DNA from: Pseudomonas asturiensis
Lineage (GTDB): Bacteria; Pseudomonadota; Gammaproteobacteria; Pseudomonadales; Pseudomonadaceae
NCBI RefSeq assembly: GCF_900143095.1
Contig: NZ_FRDA01000006.1
Coordinates: 146,790 to 210,789 of the forward strand
Length of the DNA: 64,000 nt
Direction: 5' to 3'
This document shows positions 35,494-47,460 of this stretch, one piece after another (the stretch's first letter is position 1; every line of letters starts with the position of its first letter). Under the pieces are notes generated by a model. It was not told the origin of the DNA and did no database searches. It was given only the letters and a program-made list of their open reading frames with translations. The position numbers and the translations under genes were made by a program.

Positions 35494-36543
35494 TTACTGT
35501 TGTTGGTCAGCGACGCGCAGAAAGTGCTCTGCGACGTCGAGCATTCGATTGGCAAAGCCCCACTCGTTATCGAACCAGGCCAGCAGATTCACCAGCCGGG
35601 GTCCCGAAACGCGGGTCTGACTCGCATCGACAATCGCCGAATGCGGGTCATGATTGAAATCGCAGCTGGCGTGCGGCAACTCAGTGTAGGCCAGCAGCCC
35701 CTTCAGCGGGCCGCTGGTGGCGGCCTCGCGCAGGATTCGATTGATGTCCCGGGCGTCCGTATCGCGTGCCGTCTGCACGGTGATGTCCAGACAGGACACA
35801 TTGACGGTCGGTACGCGAACAGCTTTGGCCTGAATTCGGCCGGCAAGTTCCGGAAGCAGTCTTTCGATCCCGCGCGCCAGACCGGTGGACACCGGGATGA
35901 TCGACTGAAACGCCGAGCGCGTACGGCGCAAATCCTCGTGGTGATAGGCGTCGATCACTGGCTGGTCGTTCATCGCCGAGTGGATGGTGGTGATGGTGAC
36001 GTATTCAAGCCCCACCGCCTGATCCAGCAAGCGCAGCAATGGCACGCTGCAGTTAGTGGTGCAGGACGCAGCCGACACCAGCAGCTCATGGCCCGTCAGC
36101 TTTTGCTGGTTGATGCCAAACACCACCGTAGCATCGACATCGCCTTCACTGGCCATCGGTTGCGAGAACAGCACGCGTGGTGCGCCAGCGTCGAGAAACC
36201 GCTGGCCGTCTTCACGGGTGTTGTAGACACCGGAGCATTCGAGCACCAGATCGACGTCCAGGGCCGCCCAGTCGATCTCTTCCGGGGTAGAACTGCGCAG
36301 CACCTTGATCGTGTGATCATTGATGTGCAGGTATTGCCCTTCGACCCTGACCTGACCGGGAAACCGGCCGTGGGTGGAATCGAAGCGCGTGAGGTATTCG
36401 AGACTGGCCATATCGGCCAGATCATTGATCGCAACCACTTCAAACCCGGCTTTCGTCCCTCGCTCACACAGCGCGCGCACGACGCAACGACCGATGCGGC
36501 CGTAACCGTTCAGAGCAACTTTGTAAGCACGGGGCTGAGGCAT
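35494..36543 (-). CDS. epd: Erythrose-4-phosphate dehydrogenase
   Basis: This 349-residue GAPDH-like enzyme oxidises erythrose 4-phosphate toward pyridoxal phosphate. [15 protein letters not shown] near residue 9 binds [17 protein letters not shown] near 151 holds the catalytic Cys, and [20 protein letters not shown] is the phosphate-binding area. The position between transketolase and pgk supports Epd over a glycolytic GAPDH. Confidence 0.95.
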   Translation of the reverse strand: MPQPRAYKVALNGYGRIGRCVVRALCERGTKAGFEVVAINDLADMASLEYLTRFDSTHGRFPGQVRVEGQYLHINDHTIKVLRSSTPEEIDWAALDVDLVLECSGVYNTREDGQRFLDAGAPRVLFSQPMASEGDVDATVVFGINQQKLTGHELLVSAASCTTNCSVPLLRLLDQAVGLEYVTITTIHSAMNDQPVIDAYHHEDLRRTRSAFQSIIPVSTGLARGIERLLPELAGRIQAKAVRVPTVNVSCLDITVQTARDTDARDINRILREAATSGPLKGLLAYTELPHASCDFNHDPHSAIVDASQTRVSGPRLVNLLAWFDNEWGFANRMLDVAEHFLRVADQQQ

Positions 36544-36676
36544 GAGGTTCTCTCGGATTTAAGCTGAACCCGCAAAAACACGCCTGCCGGCTATTACAAC
36601 GGTCCAGACAACGAGCTGTCGTCTGAACCATTCATTCGCGGGCAAGCGCGCTCCTGCGAGGAGACACACGTCTTGC

Positions 36677-38674
36677 TTAGTCTTCGAGCAGCTCTTCAGC
36701 TGTGCTCAGGACATTTTCCAGCGTGAAGCCGAACTCTTCGAACAGCGCAGGCGCAGGCGCCGACTCGCCGAAGGTGGTCATGCCAATCACGCGGCCTTCC
36801 AGACCGACGTACTTGTACCAGTAGTCGGCATGCGCGGCTTCGATGGCGATACGTGCGCTGACTTGCAGAGGCAGAACGCTCTGCTTGTACCCGGCGTCCT
36901 GAGCTTCGAACACGCTGGTGCATGGCATGGAAACCACGCGCACCTTACGGCCCTGCTCAATCAGTTTGTCGTAGGCCTGCACGGCCAGACCGATTTCCGA
37001 ACCGGTCGCGATCAGGATCAGCTCAGGCTCGCCCGCGCAGTCGCGCAGCACGTAGCCGCCGCGAGTGATGTCGGCCAACTGGGCTTCGTCGCGCGCCTGG
37101 TGAGGCAGATTCTGACGCGAGAAAATCAGTGCCGAAGGACCGTCGTTACGCTCGATGGCGTATTTCCAGGCCACTGCCGATTCAACGGCATCGGCTGGAC
37201 GCCAGGTGTCCAGGTTCGGCGTGGTGCGCAGGCTGGTCAGTTGCTCGATTGGCTGGTGAGTCGGGCCGTCTTCACCCAGACCGATGGAGTCGTGAGTGAA
37301 CACGTAGATCACACGCTTCTTCATCAGCGAAGACATGCGCACGGCATTACGGGCGTATTCCATGAAGATCAGGAAGGTGGCGCCGTACGGCACGAAACCG
37401 CCGTGCAGGGCGATACCGTTCATCATGGCGCCCATGCCGAACTCACGCACACCGTAGTGCAGGTAGTTACCGTTCGGGTCTTCGCCCGTGATGCTCTTGC
37501 AACCTTTCCAGATGGTCAGGTTGGAACCGGCCAGGTCAGCCGAACCGCCAAGAATCTCGGGCAGCAGCGGGCCCAGGGCGCTCAGTGCGTTCTGGCTGGC
37601 TTTACGGCTGGCGATGGTCTCGCCCTTGGCGTTCACTTCAGCCACATAGGCAGCCGATTTTTCGGCGAAGTCAGCGGGCAGCTCGCCGCTCATGCGACGG
37701 ATGAAATCATTGGCCAGTTCAGGGTGCGCAGCGGAGTAGGCCGCGAAACGCTGATCCCATTCGGCTTCGGCAGCCAGGCCTTTTTCTTTCGCATTCCACT
37801 CGGCGTAGATATCAGCCGGAATTTCGAAAGGACCGTGGTTCCATTTAAGGGCGGCACGGGTCAGGGCGATTTCGTCAGCGCCCAGCGGAGCACCGTGGGA
37901 TTCTTCCTTGCCCTGCTTGTTCGGCGAGCCGAAACCAATGGTGGTCTTGCAGCAGATCAGGGTCGGCTGATCGCTCTTGCGAGCGGTATCGATAGCGGTC
38001 TTGATCTCGTCGGCGTCATGACCGTCGACATTGCGGATGACCTGCCAGCCGTACGACTCGAAGCGCTTCGGCGTGTCGTCGGTGAACCAGCCTTCGACTT
38101 CGCCGTCGATGGAGATGCCGTTGTCGTCGTAGAACGCGATCAGCTTGCCCAGTTGCAGCGTGCCGGCCAGCGAGGCGACTTCGTGCGAGATGCCTTCCAT
38201 CATGCAGCCGTCACCCATGAACACATAGGTGTGGTGATCGACGATGGAGTGACCCGGACGGTTGAACTGCGCCGCCAGCGTCTTCTCGGCAGCAGCGAAA
38301 CCCACGGCGTTGGCGAAACCCTGACCCAGCGGGCCGGTGGTGGTTTCGACACCCGGGGTGTAGCCGTATTCCGGGTGGCCCGGCGTGCGGCTGTGCAGCT
38401 GGCGGAAGTTCTTCAGGTCATCGATGGACAGGTCGTAGCCGGTCAGGTGCAGCAGCGAATAGACCAGCATCGAGCCATGCCCGTTGGACATGATGAAACG
38501 GTCACGGTCGGCGAACGAAGGGTTGGCCGGGTTGTGCTTCAGATAATCGCGCCAAAGAACCTCGGCGATATCCGCCATGCCCATGGGGGCACCCGGATGG
38601 CCGCTGTTGGCTTTTTGCACGGCATCCATGCTGAGGGCACGAATAGCGTTGGCACGCTCACGACGGCTTGGCAT
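36677..38674 (-). CDS. tkt: Transketolase
   Basis: This 665-residue ThDP enzyme of the pentose phosphate pathway has [20 protein letters not shown] near residue 62, [18 protein letters not shown] near 153 (ThDP motif), [19 protein letters not shown] near 463 and [15 protein letters not shown] near 575. The frame opens 16 codons further, but [19 protein letters not shown] with CCAGGAG upstream is the family start. It heads the tkt-epd-pgk group; a REP half-site lies near 36634-36660 between tkt and epd. Confidence 0.97.
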   Translation of the reverse strand: MPSRRERANAIRALSMDAVQKANSGHPGAPMGMADIAEVLWRDYLKHNPANPSFADRDRFIMSNGHGSMLVYSLLHLTGYDLSIDDLKNFRQLHSRTPGHPEYGYTPGVETTTGPLGQGFANAVGFAAAEKTLAAQFNRPGHSIVDHHTYVFMGDGCMMEGISHEVASLAGTLQLGKLIAFYDDNGISIDGEVEGWFTDDTPKRFESYGWQVIRNVDGHDADEIKTAIDTARKSDQPTLICCKTTIGFGSPNKQGKEESHGAPLGADEIALTRAALKWNHGPFEIPADIYAEWNAKEKGLAAEAEWDQRFAAYSAAHPELANDFIRRMSGELPADFAEKSAAYVAEVNAKGETIASRKASQNALSALGPLLPEILGGSADLAGSNLTIWKGCKSITGEDPNGNYLHYGVREFGMGAMMNGIALHGGFVPYGATFLIFMEYARNAVRMSSLMKKRVIYVFTHDSIGLGEDGPTHQPIEQLTSLRTTPNLDTWRPADAVESAVAWKYAIERNDGPSALIFSRQNLPHQARDEAQLADITRGGYVLRDCAGEPELILIATGSEIGLAVQAYDKLIEQGRKVRVVSMPCTSVFEAQDAGYKQSVLPLQVSARIAIEAAHADYWYKYVGLEGRVIGMTTFGESAPAPALFEEFGFTLENVLSTAEELLED

Positions 38675-38866
38675 CGCTGATCTCCTGGGAGTAAAGGATT
38701 GGGATCTGAAAAAGGCGGCCATTTTCCCTCAGGGACAGGCCGGGGGCAATCACAGATAGTGGACCTTAGGCTTTTTTCCTCTGTCATGGACATTAATTAG
38801 CCTGTTAATACTGGATAACAGGCGCTGGTGACAAGTTCAGCAGGATCGACAGACGCCACCCATCGA

Positions 38867-38892
38867 GCAATATCAAAACTTTTTGATATTGC
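38867..38892. promoter_or_regulatory. Perfect inverted-repeat operator upstream of the SahR-like gene
   Basis: GCAATATCAAAA-CT-TTTTGATATTGC is a perfect 12-bp inverted repeat with a 2-base centre, 39 bp before the ATG at 38932. The ATATC...GATAT core is the style of site used by ArsR-family regulators such as SahR. It probably serves autoregulation and control of metK. Confidence 0.75.
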
Positions 38893-38931
38893 CCTTGCGG
38901 CATCAGGAATCGCTCACTAGACTGCGGACCC

Positions 38932-39927
38932 ATGAACCTGCGCGTGCCTGCAATTCGCCATGATGCATGCGACGACCTTTCTGCATTGTGCAAGGCCGGC
39001 GGCGATCCGCTGCGGCTGAACGTTCTGCGCGCGCTGACCAACGACTCGTTCGGCGTTCTGGAACTGGCGCAGATTTTCGCCATTGGCCAGTCGGGCATGA
39101 GCCATCACCTGAAGGTACTGGCGCAGGCTGACCTGGTGGCGACACGGCGTGAAGGCAACGCGATTTTCTACCGTCGCGCCCTGCCCCACACCGAGTTGCC
39201 GGGCGGCAGGCTGCACGCCGCGCTGCTCGATGAAGTGGACACCCTGGCATTGCCGGATGAGGTTCAAGGGCGTATTGGCCTGGTGCATCGTCAACGGGCG
39301 CTGGCCAGCCAGGACTTCTTTGCTCGTACGGCGGAAAAGTTTCGCGCCCAGCAGGACCTGATTGCGGGCCTTGCCCAATACAGCGAAAGCCTGCTGACGC
39401 TGCTCGACAAGCTCAGCTTCGGCAGCGAGGCAACGGCACTGGAAGTAGGCCCCGGCGACGGCGGCTTTCTGCCTGAACTGGCGCGGCGTTTCAAGCATGT
39501 GATCGCGATGGACAACAGCCCGGCAATGCTGGAGCTGGCCCGCGAAGTCTGCGAGCGCAAGGCGCTGGTTAATGTCGAGCTCACGCTGGCCGATGCACTG
39601 ACAGACCGTAAAGTGAGCGCCGACTGCGTCGTCTTGAACATGGTGCTCCACCATTTCGCCGCACCGGCCGAAGCGCTGGCGCAACTGGCCGAATGCGTAC
39701 AACCCGGCGGTAGCTTGCTGGTAACAGAATTGTGTAGTCATGACCAGAGCTGGGCCAGGGAGGCCTGTGGCGATCTCTGGTTAGGTTTCGAGCAGGAAGA
39801 CCTGGCCCGTTGGGCCATCGCTGCGGGGCTAGTTCCCGGGGAAAGCCTCTATGTAGGCTTACGTAATGGTTTCCAGATCCAGGTTCGCCATTTTCAGCGA
39901 CCGGCTGGCGACACTCACCATCGGTAA
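38932..39927 (+). CDS. ArsR regulator fused to a SAM-dependent methyltransferase (SahR-like)
   Basis: This 331-residue fusion has an N-terminal ArsR winged helix (about residues 15-85: GGDPLRLNVLRALTNDSF, then IGQSGMSHHLKVLAQADLV, then REGNAIFYRRAL). The C-terminal class I methyltransferase domain has motif I ALEVGPGDGGFLPEL near 169 and VLNMVLHHF near 234. This architecture upstream of metK matches proteobacterial SahR-type regulators, which sense S-adenosylhomocysteine and control methionine-cycle genes. The stop is 20 bp before metK, so the two are probably one operon. Confidence 0.85.
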   Translation: MNLRVPAIRHDACDDLSALCKAGGDPLRLNVLRALTNDSFGVLELAQIFAIGQSGMSHHLKVLAQADLVATRREGNAIFYRRALPHTELPGGRLHAALLDEVDTLALPDEVQGRIGLVHRQRALASQDFFARTAEKFRAQQDLIAGLAQYSESLLTLLDKLSFGSEATALEVGPGDGGFLPELARRFKHVIAMDNSPAMLELAREVCERKALVNVELTLADALTDRKVSADCVVLNMVLHHFAAPAEALAQLAECVQPGGSLLVTELCSHDQSWAREACGDLWLGFEQEDLARWAIAAGLVPGESLYVGLRNGFQIQVRHFQRPAGDTHHR

Positions 39928-39947
39928 AATGAAGGAAACCCGTAGAG

Positions 39948-41138
39948 ATGAGCGAATACTCACTTTTCACCTCCGAGTCCGTGTCCGAAGGGCACCCGGA
40001 CAAGATCGCCGACCAGATTTCCGACGCGGTTCTGGACGCCATCATCGCTGAAGACAAATACGCCCGTGTGGCTTGCGAAACACTGGTCAAGACCGGTGTG
40101 GCAATCATTGCTGGCGAAGTGACCACTTCGGCCTGGGTCGATCTGGAAGACATCGTGCGTAACGTCATCCTCGACATCGGCTACAACAGCTCCGACGTCG
40201 GCTTCGACGGCGCGACCTGCGGCGTGATGAACATCATCGGCAAGCAGTCGGTGGACATCGCCCAGGGCGTTGACCGCAGCAAGCCTGAAGATCAGGGCGC
40301 GGGCGACCAGGGCCTGATGTTCGGCTACGCCAGCAACGAAACCGACGTGCTGATGCCTGCACCGATCACCTTCTCGCACCAACTGGTCGAGCGTCAGGCA
40401 CAAGCCCGTAAATCAGGCCTGCTGCCATGGCTGCGCCCGGATGCGAAATCCCAGGTCACCTGCCGTTACGAAAACGGCAAGGTCGTGGGCGTCGACGCGA
40501 TCGTGCTGTCGACCCAGCACAACCCGGACGTTTCCTACGCCGACCTGCGTGAAGGCGTGATGGAACTGATCGTCAAGCACGTCATTCCAGCGCACCTGCT
40601 GCACAAGGACACCCAGTTCCACATCAACCCGACCGGCAACTTCATCATCGGTGGCCCGGTGGGTGACTGTGGCCTGACCGGCCGCAAGATCATCGTCGAC
40701 ACCTACGGCGGCATGGCCCGTCACGGTGGTGGCGCGTTCTCCGGCAAGGATCCATCGAAGGTTGACCGTTCGGCTGCCTACGCAGGTCGTTACGTGGCCA
40801 AGAACATCGTTGCTGCGGGCCTGGCCGAGCGTTGCGAAATTCAGGTGTCCTACGCCATCGGCGTTGCCCAACCGACCTCGATCTCGCTGAACACCTTCGG
40901 CACCGGCAAGCTGTCCGACGACAAGATCATCGGCCTGGTTCGCGAGCACTTCGACCTGCGTCCGTACGCGATCACCACCATGCTGGATCTGCTGCACCCG
41001 ATGTACAAGGCCACTGCGGCCTACGGCCACTTCGGCCGCACCCCGGTCGAAATGACCGTTGGCGATGACACCTTCACCGCCTTCACCTGGGAAAAAACCG
41101 ACCGCGCCGACGCCCTGCGCGCTGCTGCCGGTCTGTAA
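39948..41138 (+). CDS. metK: S-adenosylmethionine synthetase
   Basis: This 396-residue enzyme makes SAM from methionine and [20 protein letters not shown] near residue 14, [15 protein letters not shown] near 117 and [19 protein letters not shown] near 261 are its three signature segments. It lies just after the SahR-like gene and ends at a strong terminator. Control through SAH levels is inferred from the neighbour and its operator. Confidence 0.97.
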   Translation: MSEYSLFTSESVSEGHPDKIADQISDAVLDAIIAEDKYARVACETLVKTGVAIIAGEVTTSAWVDLEDIVRNVILDIGYNSSDVGFDGATCGVMNIIGKQSVDIAQGVDRSKPEDQGAGDQGLMFGYASNETDVLMPAPITFSHQLVERQAQARKSGLLPWLRPDAKSQVTCRYENGKVVGVDAIVLSTQHNPDVSYADLREGVMELIVKHVIPAHLLHKDTQFHINPTGNFIIGGPVGDCGLTGRKIIVDTYGGMARHGGGAFSGKDPSKVDRSAAYAGRYVAKNIVAAGLAERCEIQVSYAIGVAQPTSISLNTFGTGKLSDDKIIGLVREHFDLRPYAITTMLDLLHPMYKATAAYGHFGRTPVEMTVGDDTFTAFTWEKTDRADALRAAAGL

Positions 41139-41156
41139 ATTTTCCTGCGGTCATCA

Positions 41157-41192
41157 AAAAGCCCCCGGCGACGCGAGTCTCCGGGGGCTTTT
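41157..41192 (+). terminator. Terminator after metK
   Basis: AAAAGCCCCCGG and CCGGGGGCTTTT form a perfect 12-bp stem with a 12-base loop, followed by TTTG. It is 19 bp after the metK stop and may serve both strands. Confidence 0.9.
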
Positions 41193-41227
41193 GTTTTGGG
41201 GTATCGCTCTCACTCAGTCAGTATTTT

Positions 41228-41571
41228 TTACTCGAATAGGGCCTGTACTCGGGCAAGAACATCGTTGATCACGACATCAGGAGCGGCCTCGATACACTTT
41301 GCCCCGCGAGCCTCCAGGTCAACCGTGCGAATCTGGTTACACAGAACTACACCCTGCGTCTCGGTGCCTGAACCGCTCAGCGGGACTGCGAATCCGGCAT
41401 AGCGGGCGTAGTCACCACCTTGCGTTATCGGCGCGACGATTGCCAGGCCCGAGACGTTATACGCTGCGGGAGTAAGAACAAGCGCAGGGCGAAAATCTCC
41501 CTGCTGCTCCCGGCCAGCGGTCGGATTCAAATTAATGCGGACGATATCCGCGCGATTGAATCTGGGCCGCT

Positions 41572-41575
<4 letters not shown>
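41228..41575 (-). CDS. MazF/ChpB-like toxin
   Basis: Using GTG 41575 this 115-residue protein has ADIVRINLNPTAGREQQGDF and RPALVLTPAAYN, then IVAPITQGG and GVVLCNQIRTVDLEARGA. These are the conserved segments of the MazF/PemK/ChpB endoribonuclease toxins. The GTG overlaps the antitoxin stop by four bases (GTGA). An in-frame ATG 11 codons upstream would overlap the antitoxin by 37 bases and is less likely. Confidence 0.88.
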
Positions 41576-43754
<2,179 letters not shown>

Positions 43755-43808
43755 AGTCCGGGTTTCATTCTTTACGCCCGGACGTTGTCGCTTTCAAAAG
43801 GAGTTCAT

Positions 43809-44216
43809 ATGAAGTTTTTATCACCGCTGGTTCTTTTCACCAGCTGCACATTATTGGCTACACCGTTGTTGGCCGCCGAACAGGCGCCCCCTTCCGAATG
43901 CCTGCTCAAGAGCCAGGAAATCAGCAGCAAGATTCAGGACGCCAAGACCGAAGGCAACAAGGCCGAACAGGCAGGCCTGGAAAAGGCACTGGCCGAGGTC
44001 AACGCCAACTGCACCGAGACGTCACTGCTCAAACAGCGTGAGCAGAAGGTGCTGGATGCCAAACGGGAAGTCAGCCGGCGTCAGACTGACCTGAACAAGG
44101 CGATGGACAAAGGAGATCCGGAGAAGATCAACAAGCGCAAGGACAAGCTCGCCGAATCCCGCAAGGAATTGCAGGATGCGCAGGCGGAGCTCGAGAAAGT
44201 ACAGTCGGACGATTGA
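43809..44216 (+). CDS. DUF1090 family periplasmic protein
   Basis: This 135-residue product has a signal peptide (MKFLSPLVLFTSCTLLATPLLA). The long charged helical chain is almost all Lys, Glu, Asp, Gln and Ala (VLDAKREVSRRQTDL, KLAESRKELQDAQAELEKVQ), with two cysteines in SECLLKS and NANCTET. It matches the YqjC/DUF1090 family of unknown role. AAAGGAGTTCAT precedes ATG 43809. Confidence 0.88.
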   Translation: MKFLSPLVLFTSCTLLATPLLAAEQAPPSECLLKSQEISSKIQDAKTEGNKAEQAGLEKALAEVNANCTETSLLKQREQKVLDAKREVSRRQTDLNKAMDKGDPEKINKRKDKLAESRKELQDAQAELEKVQSDD

Positions 44217-44387
44217 GCGACTGACCACTTGCGCTTATTCACATCACCTCATGAGCATACGCTGAAGTCTGCTTCTGCCCGAAGGGCGTGGGAGCTCTCG
44301 GAGGTTACGACGCCCCATGTTTCGGCTGATGCACCGAGTCTGCGGGTTGTACTGCCGATTCCCGGCAGATCGCCAGCAAGCCGCGCT

Positions 44388-44531
44388 TTATCAAACAACC
44401 TGTAATTTACTGAAGAAACGCGATTCGGTGGGAGCGGAACGGGGGGCGTTCCGTTTGTCCGCGAAGAGGCCTGTACATCCGACGATATGAAGTGACCGAA
44501 ATACTTCATTCGCGGACAAGTCCGCTCCCAC
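44388..44531. repeat. Extended BIME
   Basis: The flank TTATCAAACAACCTGTAA (44388) and the REP pair from 44428 (GTGGGAGCGGAACGGGGGGC) to 44531 match the element at 26866-26994, with an 8-9 base insertion in the left arm. It occupies most of the 415-bp gap after the DUF1090 gene, which otherwise holds nothing I recognise. Confidence 0.9.
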
Positions 44532-44630
44532 TAACTTTGCTGCGAAACTGCGCTCTCTCACGGATGCGGGGTGGAATCCGTCGCAAAGCCTGATCCAGGC
44601 ACAGCCGGCAGTCGACAGTGTTTCAGCCAG

Positions 44631-45032
44631 TCACGCCGCAGCCGGGAATGCCGAAACCCCGAACAGCGCAACGATCAACCCCATCCCGACCAGCCAGATA
44701 ATGGAGCGCATCGCTGCCAGATCGGCCAGGTAGAAGATGATGTAAAGCAGGCGGCTGGTGATGAACAGCACCGCCAGTACATCGATAGTGACCAACTGCG
44801 CATTGCCCGCGATGTGAGCAATGATCACCGCAGCTGCAAACGCAGGCGTCACTTCATAACTGTTCAGTTGCGCTGCGTGCGCGCGCTTCGGAAACCCTTC
44901 CAGCTTGTCGAGAAAGGCACGAGGGTCGTGATTGTTACCCATCTTGAACTTGCCGCTGCCGACCTTGGCGATGCCTGCGCAGGCGATCGGCAACAGGATC
45001 GCGACCAGCACGCACCAGAAAGCTACTGTCAT
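44631..45032 (-). CDS. MAPEG family membrane protein
   Basis: From MTVAFWCVLVAILLPI this 133-residue protein has about four membrane segments. Between TM1 and TM2 it has KMGNNHDPRAFLDKLEG and FPKRAHAAQLNSYEVTPAFAAAV, the conserved Glu/Asn region of MAPEG proteins (membrane glutathione-linked enzymes). The bacterial role is uncertain. The 13-codon upstream extension is not needed. Confidence 0.88.
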   Translation of the reverse strand: MTVAFWCVLVAILLPIACAGIAKVGSGKFKMGNNHDPRAFLDKLEGFPKRAHAAQLNSYEVTPAFAAAVIIAHIAGNAQLVTIDVLAVLFITSRLLYIIFYLADLAAMRSIIWLVGMGLIVALFGVSAFPAAA

Positions 45033-45127
45033 ACATCCATCCTTATCATTTTTGGCTTCACGTCGAAGCATGCCAGGCCGGACAGCCTACAACCTCAGAG
45101 CCGGAAGCGGGCGAAAGGTTCTTGCCC

Positions 45128-46519
45128 TTATGTCAGCCGGGGAAAAATCAGACTGAACGTCGTGAACTGCCCTGGCTCGCTTTCGACCTTAACCTGCCCT
45201 TCGTGCAGGCTCATGATCGAGCGAACGATGGCCAGCCCCAGTCCCGTGCCGCCCTGCTGGCGGGCGCGACTGACGTGGACCCGGTAGAACCGGTCGAACA
45301 GACGCGGCAGGTGCTCGGCATCAATGCCCTCGCCGGCATTGCGTACCGCCAGCGAGATGTCTTCGGCATGGGTGGCGATCCTGATGGTGATGGTGCTGCC
45401 ACTCGCGCCATGCCGAATGGCGTTGGACAGCAGGTTGGAGATGGCCCGCTGAATCATCAGCCGATCACCCATGGCCCGCCCGGTGCCCTCGACCTGCAAG
45501 GTGATGTCACGGTCCTCGGCCGACGCCGAAAACAGCTCGGCCACTTTCTCCGATTCCTCGCGCAGGTCGATGGCTTCGAGCGCCAACGGTGCCGAGGGCT
45601 GGCTGACGCTGGCCAGGAACAGCATCTGGGCAATCATGCGCGACATGCGCTCCAGCTCTTCAGTGCAGGACTCCAGCGCCTGCCTGTACTCCTCTGGAGG
45701 GCGTGGTCGCGACAGGGTGACTTGCGCCTTACCCATCAGGTTGTTCATCGGCGAGCGCATCTCATGCGCCAGATCGTCCGAAAACTGCGACAACTGCTGA
45801 ACATCGCCGTCCAGCCGGTGCAGCATGAAATTCACGGCGTGAGCCAGATCGCGCAGCTCATCGGGAAGGCCGTTCACTTTCATGCGGTGAGACAGGTCTC
45901 GGGCCGAGATCAGCGCCGTCACCTTTCTGAACGCACGTAACGGCCTCAGGCCACGACGCACGATCCACCACGCCCCGAAACCTACCAGTAACAGGATCAC
46001 CGGCAGGATCAGGAAGGTCGACCTCACGTAGGCATGCAACAGTGTGGCGTCGCTTTCCCTGTCCATCGACAGCACGACCAGAATGCTCTCGTCGGTCTTG
46101 AGGCGAATCTCCCGATAGCCCACCAGCAAATGGTTGCCCGCGCTGGACATCACCTCCTGGAAATCTTGAGGCAGACGGCCAGACGTCGGGATCGGCAACT
46201 CCCGGCCTTGCTGATTGCCGATGCTCATCAACGTCTGCCGGGGCGTGCGCGAATCCAGAACAGTCAGGGCAAAGCTGTCATGACCGACAATCTGATCACG
46301 CAAGGTGTGCGGGTACTGAACGATGTCCCCGATCGACAGAAACCCCTCGCTCAGGCTGTGCTCGATCTGCCCGAACTTCTCGTTCAGGCTGTCTTCGGCA
46401 CGCAGGTCCAACTGGTGGGAAATGGACGCGTAAGCGAAAACCTCCATGATCACCACCAGAAACGCGCTCAACGCAGTGACTGTCAGGCCCAGCCGCGTCG
46501 AGAGGCGCGTGGGTTTCAT
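45128..46519 (-). CDS. czcS: Heavy-metal sensor histidine kinase
   Basis: This 463-residue sensor has a first membrane segment at about residues 11-32 and a periplasmic sensor to about 160. A second membrane segment (TFLILPVILLLVGFGAWWIV) and HAMP follow. The phosphoacceptor is FSDDLAHEMRSPMNN near 244; the ATPase boxes are LLSNAIRHGASGS, NAGEGIDAEHLP and GTGLGLAIVRSI. The heavy-metal sensor (CusS/CzcS) group fits its place next to czcCBA. The ATG overlaps the regulator stop by four bases; the open frame running further upstream is not coding. Confidence 0.93.
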   Translation of the reverse strand: MKPTRLSTRLGLTVTALSAFLVVIMEVFAYASISHQLDLRAEDSLNEKFGQIEHSLSEGFLSIGDIVQYPHTLRDQIVGHDSFALTVLDSRTPRQTLMSIGNQQGRELPIPTSGRLPQDFQEVMSSAGNHLLVGYREIRLKTDESILVVLSMDRESDATLLHAYVRSTFLILPVILLLVGFGAWWIVRRGLRPLRAFRKVTALISARDLSHRMKVNGLPDELRDLAHAVNFMLHRLDGDVQQLSQFSDDLAHEMRSPMNNLMGKAQVTLSRPRPPEEYRQALESCTEELERMSRMIAQMLFLASVSQPSAPLALEAIDLREESEKVAELFSASAEDRDITLQVEGTGRAMGDRLMIQRAISNLLSNAIRHGASGSTITIRIATHAEDISLAVRNAGEGIDAEHLPRLFDRFYRVHVSRARQQGGTGLGLAIVRSIMSLHEGQVKVESEPGQFTTFSLIFPRLT

Positions 46520-47190
46520 TCGCGCACTTCCAGCACATAACCGACACCGCGCAGGGTGTGGATGAGTTTGGTCTCGAACGGGTCGTCGATCTTGGCGCGC
46601 AAGCGGCGGATCGATACCTCGACCACATTGGTGTCGCAATCGAAGTTCATGTCCCACACCAGCGAGATGATCTGAGTGCGCGACATGACCTCCCCGGTGT
46701 GGCGCATCAACAGGTGCAGCAGCGCGAACTCCTTGGTGGTCAGGTCGATGCGCTGTTTGCCGCGAAATGCCCGATGACGGCCCTGATCCAGCTCCAGATC
46801 GCCGACCTGCAGCACCTGAGGCGCCGTCGGCTGCTCGCAGCGACGCATCAACGTGCGCACCCGAGCCAGCAGCTCGGGGAACTCGAACGGTTTGACCAGA
46901 TAATCGTCGGCGCCCATTTCCAGGCCCTTGACCCTCTCTTCGAGGCGGCCGCGTGCGGTGACCATCATGATCCGGGTATTGACGGTATTCCTGAGTCGGG
47001 TCAGGACTTCCCAACCGTCCATTTCAGGCAGGTTCACATCCAGAATCACGACGTCGTACGCCTGATGCTGCGCAAGGTACAGCCCATCGAGCCCGGTGGC
47101 AGCGATGTCCACCACATAGCCGCTCTCGGTCAGCCCCTGATGCATGTACTCGGCAGTTTTCGGCTCGTCCTCTACTACCAGGATTCGCAT
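46516..47190 (-). CDS. czcR: Heavy-metal response regulator
   Basis: This 224-residue OmpR-family regulator begins MRILVVEDEPKTAEYMHQGL. The phosphorylated Asp lies in DVVILDVNLPEMDG near residue 51, with TARGRLEERVKGLEMGADDY near 84. The winged-helix output domain has MSRTQIISLVWDMNFDCDTN near 168. It pairs with the kinase and reads away from czcCBA, which it presumably activates in response to Zn, Cd or Co. Confidence 0.95.
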   Translation of the reverse strand: MRILVVEDEPKTAEYMHQGLTESGYVVDIAATGLDGLYLAQHQAYDVVILDVNLPEMDGWEVLTRLRNTVNTRIMMVTARGRLEERVKGLEMGADDYLVKPFEFPELLARVRTLMRRCEQPTAPQVLQVGDLELDQGRHRAFRGKQRIDLTTKEFALLHLLMRHTGEVMSRTQIISLVWDMNFDCDTNVVEVSIRRLRAKIDDPFETKLIHTLRGVGYVLEVRE

Positions 47191-47460
47191 GGATAGGTGT
47201 GTCCTGTCTGATGGGCAAATCCCTGCCGATGGTTATGGCTCTGGAGCCGTGCGACCCGCAGTGTACGGGCAAAGAACCGCCCTCCACAGTAGATAACGGA
47301 ATTGTAATTTTCCGGCAATCCCTCTGATAACTGCCATTGCATAAAGTCCCCGCATCCAGATTCAACAGCCCCTGTGGCGCAGTTGTTCTTTCTATTTGAT
47401 GGGGGTGATGTATGCGACGGGAGAGCCACGAACGTGCTCGGGTCTAGACTGGCATTGGCC
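47191..47460. promoter_or_regulatory. czcR/czcC divergent promoter
   Basis: About 270 bases separate the divergent starts. CGGAA-TTGTAATT-TTCCG at 47297-47314 is a small inverted repeat, a candidate regulator site. I cannot identify the CzcR box by sequence alone. Confidence 0.4.

Noticed and set aside
47374..47460. Upstream extension of czcC
   Set aside because: The frame is open, but the added residues are not signal-like and precede a good signal peptide at MPPIRTG.
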